From: Planctomycetota bacterium
GTDB lineage: Bacteria > Planctomycetota > Phycisphaerae > Tepidisphaerales > Tepidisphaeraceae
DNA length: 64,000 bases
Direction of reading: 5' to 3'
Assembly: GCA_023417885.1 (NCBI GenBank)
Contig: JAEZED010000069.1
Location: forward strand, 1 to 64,000
Shown in pieces: positions 28,004 through 36,898 of the stretch; within the stretch, counting starts at the first letter, position 1, and each line of letters opens with the position of its first letter. The notes under the pieces are model-generated. The model was not told where the DNA came from. It was given only the letters and a program-made list of their open reading frames with translations, and did not search any database. The position numbers and the translations under genes are program-made.

Positions 28004-28971
28004 TTGTGAACGATGGGGAAGCAACCGTCCGCGGCGATCACCTGGTTCATGAGGCGCTCGCCCCGCGCAACTCGCCCGCCGGGGCAAACAAGGCAGTTGG
28101 CAATGGTGGCGCCTGCCTCCACCATGCCGCCGCCGAGCACCACAGCGTTATGAAGGCGGGCGGTTGGGTCGATCAGCGTCGCAGGCTCCGCGATCGCGAA
28201 GTCGCTCCGCCAGCGCTCGGCGAAGGCGGTTTCGGTGTCGCCGAGCCCGCGAAGCCGGCGGGCACGAGCCTGAACGGCGGCGAGATAGCTGCTGGCGGTG
28301 CGGATGGGGATTGCGATCGGCCCGGGCACCGGTACAACGCGCACCGAGTGATTGCGCGCGATCTGCGGTAGCGCCTGCTCCTTCAGATCCACGAACCCGA
28401 CGGCGGGCAACTCGCGGAGGACGCGGCAGGCGATGACAAAGACGCTCGTGGGGCTGCCGGTGAGATCCTCGAGCACGGACACGTCCACGCCGTCGCGCAC
28501 CGCCTCGGCCACGAACCGTTCCAGCGGATGGAGCGGCAGGTGCATGGCGGAGGCGACGACGAGGTACTGGTCGTCCCCGTAGCACTCAGCTATATCCCGC
28601 AGGAGACCGCCCGTTCCGCGTAGCTCGACCGGATCCGTTTCGACGGACCATTCAGTGCGATCAGCGACGGGAGTGGCGGCCGGAGCGCTCGAGGCACTGT
28701 CGGCCATGAGCCGGCAGTGCAATCGTTCGGCACTCAGAACGCCGGCCAGGCGCGCCACCTGCCCGCTCCAGACATCCAGCAGCGAGGCGGAGGAATCAAT
28801 CGGCAGATCCAGCGGCGAACGCCCGATCACATCGTGAAGCCGCGCGCGCCTCACCGCGCCGGCGAGGAGCACAACGGCGGCAACAGCCCCGCCTTTGCCA
28901 ACGCCCACCGGCCGCGACTGCGTTGCCGTTGCGGCCTTGAGGGCTTTGGAATGTTCGTTGAGAAGCGTCAT
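28000..28971 (-). CDS. Degenerate sugar-nucleotidyltransferase-like protein with beta-helix tail
   Basis: 323 residues. The layout follows NDP-sugar pyrophosphorylases: a Rossmann start (VVLLAGAVRRARLHDVIG), a central ELRGTGGLLRDIAECYGDDQ stretch like the EPLGTAG region, and a C-terminal left-handed beta-helix fragment (AVVLGGGMVEAGATI). But the GGxGTRL loop is replaced by GAVRRA, and the usual GD metal Asp after the sheet is replaced (LVVASAMHLP). Catalysis is therefore doubtful. It may bind sugar nucleotides or act structurally. Translationally coupled to the exosortase (ATGA), and 18 bp after the Alg13-like gene. Confidence 0.75.
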   Translation of the reverse strand: MTLLNEHSKALKAATATQSRPVGVGKGGAVAAVVLLAGAVRRARLHDVIGRSPLDLPIDSSASLLDVWSGQVARLAGVLSAERLHCRLMADSASSAPAATPVADRTEWSVETDPVELRGTGGLLRDIAECYGDDQYLVVASAMHLPLHPLERFVAEAVRDGVDVSVLEDLTGSPTSVFVIACRVLRELPAVGFVDLKEQALPQIARNHSVRVVPVPGPIAIPIRTASSYLAAVQARARRLRGLGDTETAFAERWRSDFAIAEPATLIDPTARLHNAVVLGGGMVEAGATIANCLVCPGGRVARGERLMNQVIAADGCFPIVHK

Positions 28972-28989
28972 TGAACGTCGCGGTAACTC

Positions 28990-29565
28990 TCAGCCGCGAA
29001 CCGTGCCTTGGGAGATCGCGAGGGTGGCGCCATCGCCTTCGTCATAGACACTGTCAAACGACGGAACAACAGCAGGCACGGGCTCGGTCGACGCCTCGAT
29101 GAAACCACGAAGGGCATGAATCAGGCGAGGAGAAGCGAACTGGCCCAGTGGCTCCTGAGTGTGGAGCGACTGGATCAAGTCCATCCGCTCCATGAGCTCG
29201 AACTCATCCATCGCCACGTTCACCCGCCCCTGCTTCAGAAGCTGCCGCGCTGTGTCGACCTGGTGGTCGTTTCGCGTTTCCTTCAGATCCCCCCGCCGCG
29301 GAAACACCAGAATGGGTTTCCCGAACTCGAGCGCCGTCAGGATAGAGCCCATACCGGCGTGGGCGATGATTGCGTCCGCCTGCTCGACCCTATCCCGGAA
29401 GGAGGAGGGGTCCAGGAACTGGCTGTAACGGATGTTTCGTGGCCGGTAGTCCGTGTCACCAATCTGCGCGAACACGTCGTAGCGTCCACGACTGCCCGCC
29501 CAGTCGTCGACGGCCCTGATCATCCGGTCGAACGGCATTTGTGCGCCAACTGTGACGAAGATCAT
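28990..29565 (-). CDS. Alg13-like glycosyltransferase catalytic subunit
   Basis: 191 residues from the ATG at 29565, which overlaps the upstream stop as ATGA; longer frames would run into the neighbour. MIFVTVGAQMPFDRMIRAVD is the typical start of Alg13/PssE/EpsF proteins, and DAIIAHAGMGSILTAL plus KPILVFPRR is the GT28 donor-binding region. Together with the preceding Alg14-like protein it should form a two-subunit membrane transferase adding a UDP-sugar to a lipid-linked acceptor. Confidence 0.85.
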   Translation of the reverse strand: MIFVTVGAQMPFDRMIRAVDDWAGSRGRYDVFAQIGDTDYRPRNIRYSQFLDPSSFRDRVEQADAIIAHAGMGSILTALEFGKPILVFPRRGDLKETRNDHQVDTARQLLKQGRVNVAMDEFELMERMDLIQSLHTQEPLGQFASPRLIHALRGFIEASTEPVPAVVPSFDSVYDEGDGATLAISQGTVRG

Positions 29566-30047
29566 AACACACTTCCCTCGTATCTTGGTCCGCCAGGACC
29601 GGCCAGGTGCGGCCACTGTGTCAGCCACAGGTCGGCGTATCGACCGATCCGCCGGCCGGAAAGTGACAGCTTGCCCGCGTTCGCGACGCTGTCGATCCAA
29701 ACCGTTCGAGCGCCAAGCAGCCTGCCGATTCGTAATGCGACGAAGCCCGGTGCCGCCCCGGTCGAGATCACCACGTCAGGGCGCTCACGCAGGAGGATCA
29801 ACACCATCTGGATCGCCATCCTCACCAGGGCGACCCGGCTCCAGCGCGTGGCATCGACCACGCGGTAAAACCTTTCTCCGGCGACCTGGCGCCCGTACTC
29901 GCGCCGCACACACACATAAGCGACATCCAGCCCGTCCAGGGCCGGCCTGAGCCGAAGTAGTTGCACCCAATGCCCTCCACCCGAGGAGACGCACAGCACG
30001 CGTGCCCTCCTGCTCCCATCGATCATTGTGCTCAGCGATGCTGACAT
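29562..30047 (-). CDS. Alg14-like glycosyltransferase membrane/acceptor subunit
   Basis: About 161 residues; the start is placed at ATG 30047, with 30026 as an alternative, neither having a strong ribosome site. RVLCVSSGGGHWVQLLRL is the SGGGH motif of Alg14/PssD proteins; DVVISTGAAPGFVAL and ARTVWIDSVANAGKLS complete the pattern. It recruits the Alg13-like partner and binds the lipid acceptor in known systems. The pair order and ATGA overlap match that role. No strong N-terminal helix is present, unlike many homologues. Confidence 0.83.
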   Translation of the reverse strand: MSASLSTMIDGSRRARVLCVSSGGGHWVQLLRLRPALDGLDVAYVCVRREYGRQVAGERFYRVVDATRWSRVALVRMAIQMVLILLRERPDVVISTGAAPGFVALRIGRLLGARTVWIDSVANAGKLSLSGRRIGRYADLWLTQWPHLAGPGGPRYEGSVL

Positions 30048-30063
30048 GAGGACTCTGAGCGAT

Positions 30064-30960
30064 TTATCGAGTCGCAGGCGCGAGAGCCATCCCTCCGAGA
30101 CGTGAACTCTGATCCCGCTCCCAGACCTGGTGGTCGCCATCGCTGAACCTGCGCCACCCCCGCCGGCGAGCCGCCAGCTTCACGTACGCGTAGACGGCCA
30201 GGGCAGGCCAGTTGGTCGGCGAGAGAGCCAAGCGAGCCAAAGCTCGGGTGTTGGGCTCGCCTTCGTTCCGCATCAGCTGCGGAAACCTGGATCGCAACTC
30301 GTACTTGCCGAAGTGGCTTCGCGACTTGATGGCAACGAGCTCCGAGAGGCGCCGCGGCGGTGTCACGATCGAGACGGCGGTATCCAGGAAGGCACGCTCG
30401 TCCCGGCTGAACTGGAGGCGGACGAAACCATCATCCGCAGTGATGGGCGGGAACTCGTCGAAGCGCTTCCGCCCTTCGGCTGTGAGCCCGTACACCCCGC
30501 TGCCACCGATCCCCTGACGGGCCCACGGGAGCCGCGTGTCGATCGCGTAGAAAGCGCGTACCGCCCACGACGCCGCTGACAGGTCGAGATGCGCCCGAGG
30601 CGCCGCGGCCAGACACTTCCGGCCGTCGAGTTCCTCACAGAGTGCCCCGAGCGCGTCGGCCGAGAGCACGACGTCGGCATCGAGGTAGATCCGCGGGAAG
30701 AAGCTGGCCGCCTGATCACCAAGGTTCAGGGCGACGCTCTTGGACGCGACAGGCGTCTCGATGACGCGCACCCAGTCGCCGCAGGCACGCGCTTGAGCGG
30801 CCGTGTCGTCCGAACAACCGTTGCAGACCACGATGACCTGTGCCCGTCCCGCCTTCCCGAACTCTGCAATGGCCGAGAGGCAACGGCCAATCACTCCCGC
30901 TTCGTTGTGAGCAGGGATGATCACGCTGCACATGAAGTTTCGATCGGCTACTTGAGTCAC
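30064..30960 (-). CDS. Family 2 glycosyltransferase
   Basis: 298 residues from the GTG at 30960, supported by a near-perfect GGAGGTGAT eight bases upstream and a GTGA overlap with the preceding gene; a longer frame to 31266 is rejected. CSVIIPAHNEAGVIGRCL and VVCNGCSDDTA are the family 2 start, and YLDADVVL supplies DxD. Later segments (GGSGVYGLT, ADDGFVRLQF) match acceptor-binding parts. Inferred to add a sugar to the exopolysaccharide repeat unit. Confidence 0.87.
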   Translation of the reverse strand: MTQVADRNFMCSVIIPAHNEAGVIGRCLSAIAEFGKAGRAQVIVVCNGCSDDTAAQARACGDWVRVIETPVASKSVALNLGDQAASFFPRIYLDADVVLSADALGALCEELDGRKCLAAAPRAHLDLSAASWAVRAFYAIDTRLPWARQGIGGSGVYGLTAEGRKRFDEFPPITADDGFVRLQFSRDERAFLDTAVSIVTPPRRLSELVAIKSRSHFGKYELRSRFPQLMRNEGEPNTRALARLALSPTNWPALAVYAYVKLAARRRGWRRFSDGDHQVWERDQSSRLGGMALAPATR

Positions 30961-31949
30961 GACGCGATCACCTCCGATCGGCGTCGCCAGACTTCGAGCC
31001 ACGGGCGAAGCGACTCGGACTTCGAGTGACGCGCCACTCGGGCGATCCAGAATGCTGCGGCACGGGTGAGGGGCCAGAGCAGAACGATTGGGTGAGCCAG
31101 GGGACGCCATGGACGGGCCCAGTGGCGGTGCACCAGCCGAACCTTCGCGTTCAGCAGCTTCACCATCTTGTCTGCGCGAACCCGCTCCGAAGCCCCGCCA
31201 TGATGGATCAGCGTCGCCTCCGGACAGACGAGGCACCGGGCCCCAAGCTTCTCCGCCCGGAGGCAAAGGTCCGTCTCCTCGCCGTACATGAAGAATGACT
31301 CGTCAAAGCCGCCGAGACGATTCCAGAGGGCGCGGCGAATCAGCAGGAAGCACCCGCTGATCGCGTCGACCTGCCGCACACTGTCGCGCTTCCATGACCC
31401 CAACGCCTCGGCGTTGAAGACGACCGACCCGGGAAAGAGCCGCGCCAGCCCAATGGCCGCACAAAAGACGCTCCACGGGGTCGGCCGATTGTGGCAGGAG
31501 AGGGGATTCAGGCGCCCGTCGGCGAAGAGCGTCCGCCCCCCCACGATGACATCACCCGATTGCTTGGCGGCGAAAGCCAGCGCCTTATCGATCGCCCCAT
31601 CAAGGATGACGGTGTCTGGATTGAGCAGGAGCAACCACTCACCCGTGGCCATGCCGGCGGCAAGGTTGTTCGCCTTCGCGAAACCACGATTCTCTTCGGG
31701 GCAGACGAGCTGAACCGGGGGGAAGTCTCGAGCGACCGCTTCGGCCGTCCCGTCGCGGGATGCGTTGTCGACGACGATGACTTCGTAGTCGAGGTTTCGT
31801 GTTTCAGCCTGCACCGAGGCCAGGCACGCGAGCGTCAACTCGCGCGTGTTGTACGAGACCACCAGCACGGTGAGCTTCCGCTCGGCGCTCGAGCATGTTT
31901 CTTTATCGTCGAACACGACGCAGTTGCGATTTGCGCGGGCTCCGCCCAT
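30957..31949 (-). CDS. Family 2 glycosyltransferase (rhamnosyltransferase-like)
   Basis: About 330 residues from the ATG at 31949; upstream extension to 32054 and a shorter start cannot be excluded because no strong ribosome site is visible. LTVLVVSYNTRELTLACLAS and VVDNASRDGTAE define the fold; NPDTVIL supplies the DxD-type motif; DAISGCFLLIRR, FMYGEETDLC and IHHGGAS are typical of WcaA/rhamnosyltransferase-like enzymes. First gene of the exosortase operon, so its leader probably carries the operon promoter. Confidence 0.86.
   Translation of the reverse strand: MGGARANRNCVVFDDKETCSSAERKLTVLVVSYNTRELTLACLASVQAETRNLDYEVIVVDNASRDGTAEAVARDFPPVQLVCPEENRGFAKANNLAAGMATGEWLLLLNPDTVILDGAIDKALAFAAKQSGDVIVGGRTLFADGRLNPLSCHNRPTPWSVFCAAIGLARLFPGSVVFNAEALGSWKRDSVRQVDAISGCFLLIRRALWNRLGGFDESFFMYGEETDLCLRAEKLGARCLVCPEATLIHHGGASERVRADKMVKLLNAKVRLVHRHWARPWRPLAHPIVLLWPLTRAAAFWIARVARHSKSESLRPWLEVWRRRSEVIAS
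30967..30975 (-). promoter_or_regulatory. Strong ribosome binding site fixing a GTG start
   Basis: The minus strand reads GGAGGTGAT, almost the full anti-Shine-Dalgarno complement, with the GTG at 30960 about eight bases downstream. It settles the start of the glycosyltransferase and lies inside the 3' end of the upstream gene, so the two are translationally linked. Confidence 0.75.
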
Positions 31950-32522
31950 GTCGGCTGCCGCGAGTGCGGCCCCGTAGCTTGCTCTAAGTTCCAAATCCAC
32001 TTGCAGATACGAACAGGTGCGGGTAGCGGCCCGCGGCGCCTGCCGCAGGGACACCTACACAACCGCCTGGGGCGCGAAGCGCCCGTAGCGATAACACTGC
32101 ACCTGTTCAACTCCGATGAAGGATCGCGCCATCGGCACCGGTGCCCTGGCAACCGGCAACCCGGAAACCCTCGTGATGGCAACGCTCCCGCTTCAACTCC
32201 GCCAACTTTCGCCCGTCCGAGTGGACGGACTGAGAATCGTAAGCGAGTCCCTCATCCTCTCCGCAGTGCTTCCTCCCATTCGCACCGGCCTACACCGCCG
32301 GTCGAGCCCTCGTGGCTTGCCGTATTGTGCGGGAAGCCGTGAGCAAATTCAAGTGAAAGTTCTTCGATCTGTCTCCGGGGGTGCTATCAGACCGACGCCG
32401 CCTCCCGAATGTCACGCCGTTGCGGTTATCCAAGGCACTGGGCGCGCCACCCGCAAGTTCCTGCTTTTGCTACCGGTCAGGTGCCGAAGAGCCGTCCGAT
32501 AACCGATGATGCAGCCCGCCCT
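31950..32522. other. Leader/intergenic region before the exosortase operon
   Basis: About 570 bp with no convincing gene on either strand. It contains a hairpin at 32070-32084 (GGGCGC, gaa loop, GCGCCC) and a sigma-54-like core at 32434-32449. I looked for a cyclic-di-GMP riboswitch core and saw none. It also separates the operon from the upstream histidine kinase gene, which runs the same way. Confidence 0.45.
32434..32449 (-). promoter_or_regulatory. Candidate sigma-54 promoter core
   Basis: The minus strand reads TGGCGCGCCCAGTGCC. GG and GC have the exact 12-bp offset of the -24/-12 elements, with mismatches at one -24 base and in the TT of the -12 box. It faces the exosortase operon but lies about 480 bp from the first start codon. 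Sigma-54 control is known for some PEP-CTERM/EPS loci. A chance match is quite possible in GC-rich DNA. Confidence 0.25.
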
Positions 32523-35500
32523 TCACGCTTCGCGGCTGGCGAGAAGCTCGCCGATGGTCTGCCGGATCGTCTGCGGCTCCACGGGCTTTACGAGGTGACC
32601 ATCGAAACCCGCGGCGTGAGAGCGCCGGCGATCCTCGTCCTGACCCCAGCCGGTTAGAGCGATGATCACCACGTCCTGCCCCCACTTCCTCCGCCGGATC
32701 GCCCGGCAGACGTCGTGCCCGCTCATCCCGGGCATCCCGATGTCCAGCAGGATCGCCTCCGGCCGAAAGCGCTCCGCCCGCTCCAAAGCAGTGACGCCGT
32801 CATGGGCTATCTCCGTCTCGCTCCCGGCCATGCGCAGGAGAAGTGCCAGCGTCCGGGCCGCGTCGACGTTGTCGTCAACGACCAGGATCCGGCCCGCGAC
32901 TCCGGAAAAGTCGGCAAGCTCGCCATTGGTCTGATCGGGCTCAGCCGGAATCTCTGACTCGGTGAGGTGGGAGGCCACGGGCAGCCGGACGATGAACTCG
33001 CTCCCCCGCCCCGGCCCGTCGCTCCGGACGGAGATGCTCCCGTCGTGCAATTCCACAAGGCGCTTGGCGAGTGTCAGGCCGATCCCGAGGCCGCCCTGTG
33101 CCTTCTCCAGTGACTTGTCCACCTGCGAGAACATCTCGAAGATGCTGCCCAGCTTCTCGGCGGGAATACCGATCCCCTCGTCCTTCACCGAGATCGATAC
33201 GCTCCCCCCCTGCCGCCGTGCAGCGATCCGAATGGTTCCGCCGCGGGGGGTGAACTTGCAGGCGTTGTTCAGCAGGTTGCTGAATACCTGCCCAAGGCGC
33301 ACCGCGTCCGCCTCGAGGTAGACCGGCCCCGCCGGCAACGACACCTCGACGGTTTGCTCCTCGGCGTCAGCCAGCGGGCAGCTGGTCTCTATGGCCTGCC
33401 GGATGATGGGCGCCAGCTCCGCCGGGGCCTTGCGAAGCTCCAGGCGGTCGCGCGTGATGCGGCTGACGTCCAGGAGGTCGTCCACCAGCCGAACGAGCTG
33501 CTCGACCTGCCGCTCGATGGCCCGCCGGGCCTCGACGGGCGTCATCTGCGAGCCGTCGGTTCGTTTCATGATCTCCAGCGCGCTTCGAATCGGCGCAAGG
33601 GGATTCCGCAACTCATGGGCGAGCGTGGCCAGGAACTCGTCCTTCCGGCGGTCAGCGTCCCGCAGGGCCTCCTCGCTGCGCTGGCGATCGCGGTAGAGCA
33701 TCGCATTATCGATCGCCTGCCCCGCCCGGCGGGCAATCTCGATGGCCACGGAGAGATCGCGCTCGTCAAACCGCCGCTTCCCCGTGCCGGCGACGAATGT
33801 CATCGTTCCGGGGATGCCCGCGCGTCCACGAATGGGGACGCAGATGTAAGAGCGGATGTCGGCCTGCTCGAGGAGGCGGCGGTGATGCTCATCGCGCGCG
33901 CGCATCCGGAGCAGGTCCTCTCCGATCTCGCTCACCAGCTCGGGCTCACCCGTGCGCAAGACGTGCTGCGGGCCCGAGGGCGCGTCCGGAGGCGTCGGAT
34001 ATCGCTCGGTGAGCTCATGCGCCAGGCTCACTTTGGCCGGGTCGATGTGCGCCACCGCCAACCGCCGCAACTGACCCTGGTCATCCGACAGATCCACGCC
34101 GCACCAGTCTGCGAACTCCGGCACCGCCGCCCGCGCCACGTTCGCCAGCGTCTGCTCGTAATCAAGCGATTCGGCGAGGATGGCCCCCGCCGCCGCGAGG
34201 AACGACTCTCGCACGGCGGCATCCTCGGCGCGCCGCAGAAGCTGCGATTGGGCGTCGTAGAGCTCCGCTGTGGTGATCGCCGCCGCGGCGATGTTGGCCA
34301 GCGCTCGTGCGGATTCGACCTCCGTGGACCCGAAGTGATGGGGTGTGCGGCAGTAGAAGACGAGCGTTCCGGTCACCTGTCCGTGGATGTAGAGCGGGAG
34401 GATCATCAGCGAGCCGATTCCCTCACGCTCGTAGTGCTTCCAACGGGCATGGAGCAGTGGCGTCGAGCGGTCGGCCAGGTCCTCCGGCTGCACGACGATC
34501 GCCTCCACCGGCACGCTCGCGTCCTGGGCCGCCTGGATCGAGCTGGAGATGAACTCCTCCGACAGCCCCTCGCTCGACACCGCCGACCACACTCCGGCGG
34601 CATCCTGTCGCCACACCGCGAACGCGTCAGCCGCCACGAGCTCGCGCGACAGGCCCAGCACCGATGCGAGGAGCTCATCAACATCCAGCGACTTGATGAG
34701 GTGGGAAGTCGTTTGCAGCAGCAGCGTAAGGCGGGCTGCCAGCTTGCGGTGCCGTGCCTCGCTCTGGCGCAGTGCCTCCTGGGTGCGGCGACGCTGGGCA
34801 TCGGCGCGCTTCCGCTCGACGCCGAAGGCGAGTTGCCGCGCGATGATGAGCGCCAACTCGATCTCGCCCGCCGAAAAGTCGTGCGGGGCGTCGTAGTAGA
34901 GCATGAACTTCCCGATCAGCCGCCCCTCCGTCACGAGCGGGATGAAGCCCAGCGCACGAATCCCCTCCTGCTCGATCACGGATCGAAGCGGCTCGCCGAT
35001 CTCCGAAGCGGCCAGGTCGGGCATCGTGATGGGCTCGGGGTGTTTCTCGTCGGCCTTCCAGGGTGAGTGCCCGGCCGCCGCGGCCCGGTAGTTGTCGCTC
35101 AGCCGCCGCCACGCGACGAATCGCATCACCTCGTGCTCGTCGAACAGCAGTATGGAGGCCCGGTCGCACCCCAGGGCGCTCGTGATCGAATCGAGCGCCG
35201 CGTCGTAGACCTCCTCCAGCGAGCCTGCCCGGTGGAGACGGTCGGTCAGCCTGAACAACGCCCCCTGCTCGGCGGCCCGCTTCTCGATGAGCTGCTCCGC
35301 CTCCTTCCGGCCGGTGATGTCGACGAAAGCGCCCACGCAGCCGCGGACGCGCCCTTCCTCGCCAAACAGCGGAACCGCATACTCGTAAAGCCAGCGTTTG
35401 CGCCCGTCGTTGTGGCGGAGCTCGAACGTCTCCCCCCACACGGGCTGCGCCGTGCGGGCGGCGCGCTGCATAGGCAGCTCTTCAGCGGACACTTCCACGC

Positions 35501-36488
35501 CTTCGCGGAACACGCGGAACGGCAGCAGAGCCCCATCGTCACTGCTCTTGGAGGCGTTCATCCCCGGCTCGATCCAGAGCATCTCCGCGCCCGCCGCGTT
35601 CATCGTGATCTGCGAGCACTCCGCGTCGCGCGCTACGAATACGCCGACCGGCAGCACACTCAGCAGCGCGTCGCGCTCCTCCGCATGGCTTCGAAGGTCG
35701 TCGCGTAGAGCCGCGATCCGCTCATCGGCCAGCTTGCTCTCGGTGATGTTCCTGGCGATCTTCGACGCCCCGACCAGGCGCCCGCGCTCGTCGCGTACAG
35801 GGGAGATGCTGATCGAGACCACCAGGCGGCGACAGTCCTTGGACATGCGGACCGTCTCGAAGTGATCCACCCGCTCGCCGCCGCGGATCCGCTGGAGGAT
35901 CTGCCGCTGCTCCGCCAACAGCTCGGGCGGGACGATGATCGAGATCGGCTGCCCGACCGCCTCTTTCTGCGAGTATCCGAAGAGCCGCTCGGCGCCGGCA
36001 TTCCAGGAGCGGATCGTGCCGTCGAGCGACTTGCTGATGATCGCGTCGTCCGAGGCCTCGACGATCGCCGCCAGCCGGGCACGGGCATGCTCAGCCTGGG
36101 CGGAGACGTCGTGCAGTCGCCCGGCGAACCAGGCGGTCAGCCCCGCGGCAAGCAGCGCGGCGCCGTAGAGGCCGAGGGTGAGTGCTTCGATCGGCCCGGC
36201 GATGGCGAGTGACGCCCGCGGGGGGAAGAAAAAGTACCTGGAGAGGCTCCACCCGACCGTTGCCGCGGCCAGAAACGGCCCGGCCCGGACGATCACCAGC
36301 AGCGGCAGCAGGACGACGGCCACCAGGAGCAGTTGCAACCGGTCGCCGGCATAGGGGTCGATCAGCCAGCGGACGCCGAGGGCGGCGAGTACGACGCCAA
36401 TGGAGAGCGCATACTGGGCCGGGAGGGGCCAGCTCAAGGGGGTAGACGACCGGACGCGGGACGAAGCGCTGGCTATCTGTACCTCCAC
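32523..36488 (-). CDS. Hybrid sensor histidine kinase (TM, PAS, PAS, three GAF, HisKA, HATPase, receiver)
   Basis: 1321 residues from a GTG at 36488. An N-terminal four-helix DUF4118/KdpD-like membrane domain (about 20-125) is followed by two PAS domains (about 135-395), three GAF domains (about 405-560, 590-760, 785-940), HisKA with the phospho-His in LATLAHELRNPLAP, HATPase with GIGIPAEKLG and GGLGIGLTLAK, and a C-terminal receiver with ILVVDDN and LLDIGMPGMSG (phospho-Asp). No output domain, so it needs a phosphotransfer partner not found nearby. Possibly regulates the downstream exopolysaccharide genes, by position only. Confidence 0.92.
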   Translation of the reverse strand: MEVQIASASSRVRSSTPLSWPLPAQYALSIGVVLAALGVRWLIDPYAGDRLQLLLVAVVLLPLLVIVRAGPFLAAATVGWSLSRYFFFPPRASLAIAGPIEALTLGLYGAALLAAGLTAWFAGRLHDVSAQAEHARARLAAIVEASDDAIISKSLDGTIRSWNAGAERLFGYSQKEAVGQPISIIVPPELLAEQRQILQRIRGGERVDHFETVRMSKDCRRLVVSISISPVRDERGRLVGASKIARNITESKLADERIAALRDDLRSHAEERDALLSVLPVGVFVARDAECSQITMNAAGAEMLWIEPGMNASKSSDDGALLPFRVFREGVEVSAEELPMQRAARTAQPVWGETFELRHNDGRKRWLYEYAVPLFGEEGRVRGCVGAFVDITGRKEAEQLIEKRAAEQGALFRLTDRLHRAGSLEEVYDAALDSITSALGCDRASILLFDEHEVMRFVAWRRLSDNYRAAAAGHSPWKADEKHPEPITMPDLAASEIGEPLRSVIEQEGIRALGFIPLVTEGRLIGKFMLYYDAPHDFSAGEIELALIIARQLAFGVERKRADAQRRRTQEALRQSEARHRKLAARLTLLLQTTSHLIKSLDVDELLASVLGLSRELVAADAFAVWRQDAAGVWSAVSSEGLSEEFISSSIQAAQDASVPVEAIVVQPEDLADRSTPLLHARWKHYEREGIGSLMILPLYIHGQVTGTLVFYCRTPHHFGSTEVESARALANIAAAAITTAELYDAQSQLLRRAEDAAVRESFLAAAGAILAESLDYEQTLANVARAAVPEFADWCGVDLSDDQGQLRRLAVAHIDPAKVSLAHELTERYPTPPDAPSGPQHVLRTGEPELVSEIGEDLLRMRARDEHHRRLLEQADIRSYICVPIRGRAGIPGTMTFVAGTGKRRFDERDLSVAIEIARRAGQAIDNAMLYRDRQRSEEALRDADRRKDEFLATLAHELRNPLAPIRSALEIMKRTDGSQMTPVEARRAIERQVEQLVRLVDDLLDVSRITRDRLELRKAPAELAPIIRQAIETSCPLADAEEQTVEVSLPAGPVYLEADAVRLGQVFSNLLNNACKFTPRGGTIRIAARRQGGSVSISVKDEGIGIPAEKLGSIFEMFSQVDKSLEKAQGGLGIGLTLAKRLVELHDGSISVRSDGPGRGSEFIVRLPVASHLTESEIPAEPDQTNGELADFSGVAGRILVVDDNVDAARTLALLLRMAGSETEIAHDGVTALERAERFRPEAILLDIGMPGMSGHDVCRAIRRRKWGQDVVIIALTGWGQDEDRRRSHAAGFDGHLVKPVEPQTIRQTIGELLASREA

Positions 36489-36639
36489 ATCTCGACTGGC
36501 AGCGATGACAGATGTTCAGCCAGGCCGAGCCCCGGAACGGGTCGGCGGTGCCCATGAGACACACTCGCACAGATACCGCACCGAACCCGACCTCTGCAAG
36601 CCGGGAAATCGCAGTCGACCGCCATCAACGATAGCCACA

Positions 36640-36670
36640 GGAAGCGAAAGACCCCGCACGAGGCGGGGCT
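36640..36670 (-). terminator. Original terminator of the tRNA-Tyr gene, left behind by integration
   Basis: On the minus strand, CCCCGC and GCGGGG form a stem with loop CTCGT followed by TCTTTCGCTT. It lies just past the tRNA 3' remnant at 36688-36739, where the terminator of an uninterrupted tRNA-Tyr gene should be. It is now separated from the functional tRNA by the 11.6-kb element. Confidence 0.6.
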
Positions 36671-36686
36671 TACTAAGGAGAGATCA

Positions 36687-36739
36687 ATGGGAGCGGCTGG
36701 ATTCGAACCAGCGAAGGCAGAGCCACCTGATTTACAGTC
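36687..36739 (-). repeat. Left attachment site with tRNA-Tyr 3' fragment
   Basis: 53 bp identical to 48291-48343. Read on the minus strand, it holds the anticodon 3' side, variable arm, T arm and acceptor 3' strand of tRNA-Tyr (36688-36739) but no 5' half, so it cannot make a tRNA. This is the recombination core copy on the integrase side. Confidence 0.92.
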
Positions 36740-36869
36740 GGCGGCGGATTATCTTGACACAGCGCGCCCAATGTTGACAATCGGCGACGGTGTACGGAAA
36801 CCCCGATGTTTCCTGCCCCTTGCGGCGTTGCCCGAGTGACGCCGGTTTTGCCCGATTTTGACGACAGCC

Positions 36870-36889
36870 GTTGCGCCGGCGTTGCGCCG
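36870..36889 (+). repeat. Paired GTTGCGCCG repeats, candidate integrase arm sites (left)
   Basis: GTTGCGCCG occurs at 36870 and again 11 bp later at 36881, just before the integrase start. The same pair with the same 11-bp spacing occurs near the right end at 48193-48211. Position and pairing fit integrase arm-type binding sites. Two TTGACA copies 20 bp apart (36754, 36774) lie between this and the core and may be further sites or promoter elements. Confidence 0.5.
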
Positions 36890-36898
36890 AGGTGAAAC

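Noticed and set aside
31950..32522. Cyclic-di-GMP riboswitch in the exosortase operon leader
   Set aside because: No conserved riboswitch core was seen on the minus strand.
36688..36739. Second tRNA-Tyr gene
   Set aside because: Only the 3' part is present; the acceptor 5' strand, D arm and anticodon 5' side are missing.
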